Assembly (NCBI GenBank): GCA_045589695.1
Contig: JAZNPP010000046.1
Span: forward strand, 5,337 to 69,336
Direction of reading: 5' to 3'
Origin: HGM04593 sp045589695
GTDB taxonomy: Bacteria; Bacteroidota; Bacteroidia; Bacteroidales; Bacteroidaceae
Length of the DNA stretch: 64,000 nt
Made by a program: the position numbers and the translations under genes. This document shows positions 62,378-64,000 of the stretch, piece by piece. How positions within the stretch are numbered: the stretch's first letter is position 1; each line of letters begins with the position of its first letter. The notes below the pieces were generated by a model that saw nothing but the letters and a program-made list of their open reading frames with translations, was not told the DNA's origin and did not search any database.

Positions 62378-63835
62378 ATGGCATTAACAATCAAAGACTT
62401 ACAGCCACGCGAAGTGTGGAAGCACTTCGAGGCGCTTACACAGGTTCCACGTCCTTCGGGCCACCTTGAGAAGATACAGAAGTATCTGCTCGACTTCGGC
62501 AAGAGCATCAACGTACAGACATGGCAGGACGAGGCAGGCAACATCATCATGCGCAAGCCCGCTACTCCGGGCCTTGAAAACCGCAAGGGCATCATCCTGC
62601 AGGCACACATGGACATGGTTCCGCAGAAGACTCCCGACAGCACGCACGATTTCATCAACGACCCTATCAAGACAGTTGTCAAGGGCGACTGGCTTTATGC
62701 AGACAACACCACTCTTGGCGCCGACAACGGTCTCGGCGTAGCGGCTATCATGGCTATCATGGAGAACAGTTCTCTGCAGCACGGCCCGCTGGAGGCTCTT
62801 ATCACCGCTGACGAAGAGACAGGCATGTACGGCGCTTTCGGCCTCAAAGGCGGCGAGCTTGAAGGCGAACTGCTGCTCAACCTCGACTCCGAGGAGGAGG
62901 GCGTTCTCTACATCGGCTGCGCAGGCGGACTTGACATTTCGGCTTCAATGGAGTTCATGGAAGAGGGCAGCGACGAAGAGGACGTTGCGGTAAAAGTACA
63001 GCTGAAAGGCCTCAGAGGCGGCCATTCAGGCCTTGAAATTAACGCAGGACGAGGCAATGCGAACAAGCTCATGGCACGCTTCATGCGTGAAGCAATGGAC
63101 GAGTGCGGCGTAGTGCTTGCGAGCTGGAACGGCGGCAACATGCGCAACGCTATCCCGGCAAGCTGCGAGGTTGTACTGACTTTGCCTGCCGAGGGCGTTG
63201 AAGAACTGAAAGAGATTGCAGCGAAATACGAGGCTCTCTACAACAGCGAGTACGCCACTATCGAAGAGGGCATAACGCTCACTGTAACCGAGACCGAGAT
63301 GCCCGAGACAGTCGTTCCCGAAGAGATACAGGACAACCTCGTCGATGTCATCCTCGCATGCCACGACGGCGTTCTCCGCTTCATTCCTACCATTCCCGAC
63401 ACCGTTGAGACATCAAGTAACCTCTCAATAGTAAGCATCGAGGAGGGCAAGGCCGAAATAAACATTCTCGCGCGCAGCTCATGCGACACCATGAAAGAGT
63501 TCCTCGCTCTTCAGCTCTCAAGCTGCTTCGCTATGGCAGGCATGAAGGTTGAGCTTAGCGGCGGATACAGCGGCTGGCAGCCCAACGTGAATTCGCCTCT
63601 ACTTGCCGCATTGAAGAAGGCATACAACGAGATGTTCGGCAAAGAGCCCGACGTAAGAGTGATACATGCAGGACTTGAGTGCGGTATCATATCTACCAAC
63701 TACCCTAAGATGGACATGGTATCGTTCGGCCCGACATTGATGTCGCCCCACTCTCCTACCGAGCGTGCCGAGATTCCTACAGTAGAGAAGTTCTACTCGC
63801 TGGTTAAGGCGCTTGTTGTGAACGGAGTGCTTTGA
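62378..63835 (+). CDS. pepD: Aminoacyl-histidine dipeptidase
   Basis: A 485-aa cytosolic M20 zinc peptidase (carnosinase-type PepD) cleaving Xaa-His and other dipeptides. Metal and catalytic residues are readable: His77 and Asp79 in QAHMDMVPQ, Asp116 in LGADNGLG, catalytic Glu145-Glu146 in TADEETGM, and His in HAGLECGI near the end. A dimerisation lid domain sits between. Length matches the family. Second gene after the flippase-like gene; the palindromic repeat follows its stop by 26 bases. Confidence 0.93.
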   Translation: MALTIKDLQPREVWKHFEALTQVPRPSGHLEKIQKYLLDFGKSINVQTWQDEAGNIIMRKPATPGLENRKGIILQAHMDMVPQKTPDSTHDFINDPIKTVVKGDWLYADNTTLGADNGLGVAAIMAIMENSSLQHGPLEALITADEETGMYGAFGLKGGELEGELLLNLDSEEEGVLYIGCAGGLDISASMEFMEEGSDEEDVAVKVQLKGLRGGHSGLEINAGRGNANKLMARFMREAMDECGVVLASWNGGNMRNAIPASCEVVLTLPAEGVEELKEIAAKYEALYNSEYATIEEGITLTVTETEMPETVVPEEIQDNLVDVILACHDGVLRFIPTIPDTVETSSNLSIVSIEEGKAEINILARSSCDTMKEFLALQLSSCFAMAGMKVELSGGYSGWQPNVNSPLLAALKKAYNEMFGKEPDVRVIHAGLECGIISTNYPKMDMVSFGPTLMSPHSPTERAEIPTVEKFYSLVKALVVNGVL

Positions 63836-63861
63836 TAACTATAAACGTGTAACGAATGCAA

Positions 63862-63980
63862 GGGGGTGACTAAAAAGTAAATTTCTGTGTTACGTTTGCC
63901 TTCAAAATCCTCATTTACGCTCAGTAAACTGCGGTTTTGAAGCCTGCACAAGCCTTGAACTTTGCTTTTTATTCACCCCC
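63862..63980. repeat. 119-bp palindromic repeat element, copy 2
   Basis: Same length and end sequences as the copy at 55158-55276, in inverse orientation on the chromosome but the same orientation relative to the upstream gene (pepD here). Read from pepD it starts GGGGGTGACTAAAAAGT. It is followed by CGACGACATGAGGGTGACTTT, matching the left arm of the hairpin that flanks copy 1; the window ends inside that hairpin. Confidence 0.85.
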
Positions 63981-64000
63981 GACGACATGAGGGTGACTTT

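Noticed and set aside
1..64000. tRNA, rRNA, prophage, integrase, toxin-antitoxin or defence genes
   Set aside because: None could be recognised by reading gene products and intergenic regions; the window is mainly housekeeping and envelope genes.

Overview
The window is a densely coded chromosomal segment from a Bacteroidales-type member of the Bacteroidota. Evidence: strong promoters match the Bacteroides signature TTTG-N19-TAnnTTTG (ahead of rpmH, a thiamine riboswitch and a small HTH gene); there is a type IX secretion protein PorQ and a cargo protein with a type IX-like C-terminal tail; families restricted to Bacteroidota recur (DUF4827, DUF4468, DUF4421, putative porin); a pyrophosphate-dependent and an ATP-dependent phosphofructokinase coexist. 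No rRNA, tRNA, CRISPR array, prophage or intact insertion sequence was seen.

Layout. 1-7.5 kb: hemW faces the block rpe-comEC, an NrnA-type DHH phosphoesterase, and DUF4827 lipoprotein-glmM, separated by a perfect 52-bp palindrome. 7.6-13.4 kb: two tandem secreted GH33 sialidases, only the first with extra C-terminal domains. 13.4-17 kb: rpmH (L34, 53 aa), a 975-aa secreted protein with amidase-like and golvesin/xanthan-lyase-like regions, and a 91-aa protein. 17-21.4 kb: pfp and a membrane-anchored GH25 lysozyme facing PASTA-protein/RluD-like genes. 21.6-29.2 kb: envelope genes (DUF4468, putative porin, Gfo/Idh/MocA oxidoreductase, DUF4421; FadL-like protein and a secreted low-complexity protein on the other strand). 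29.3-34.6 kb: ilvD-ilvB-ilvN-ilvC. 34.7-40.4 kb: a close-packed run polyprenyl synthase-unknown-tatD-DAHP synthase/chorismate mutase-ABC binding lipoprotein-FecCD permease (no ATPase gene). 40.4-46.7 kb: tonB-like gene; porQ-cmk-ispH-pfkA; meaB-ygfA-like. 46.8-51.1 kb: a small barrel protein, then a TPP riboswitch and a thiamine salvage operon (TonB-dependent receptor, PnuT, thiamine pyrophosphokinase). 51.6-57.5 kb: small HTH protein, groES-groEL, Na+/Ca2+ exchanger, DUF349 protein. 57.7-63.8 kb: rsmA-mgtE-esterase-like operon and flippase-like/pepD pair.

The genes cohere around a gut- or mucosa-type anaerobe: sialic acid release outside the cell, TonB-energised uptake, branched-chain amino acid synthesis, PPi-linked glycolysis and thiamine salvage. 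The most unusual non-coding signal is a 119-bp near-perfect palindromic element present twice (55158-55276 and 63862-63980, opposite orientations), in both cases followed by a similar terminator-like hairpin sequence on the same side; it behaves like a mobile 3'-end module.
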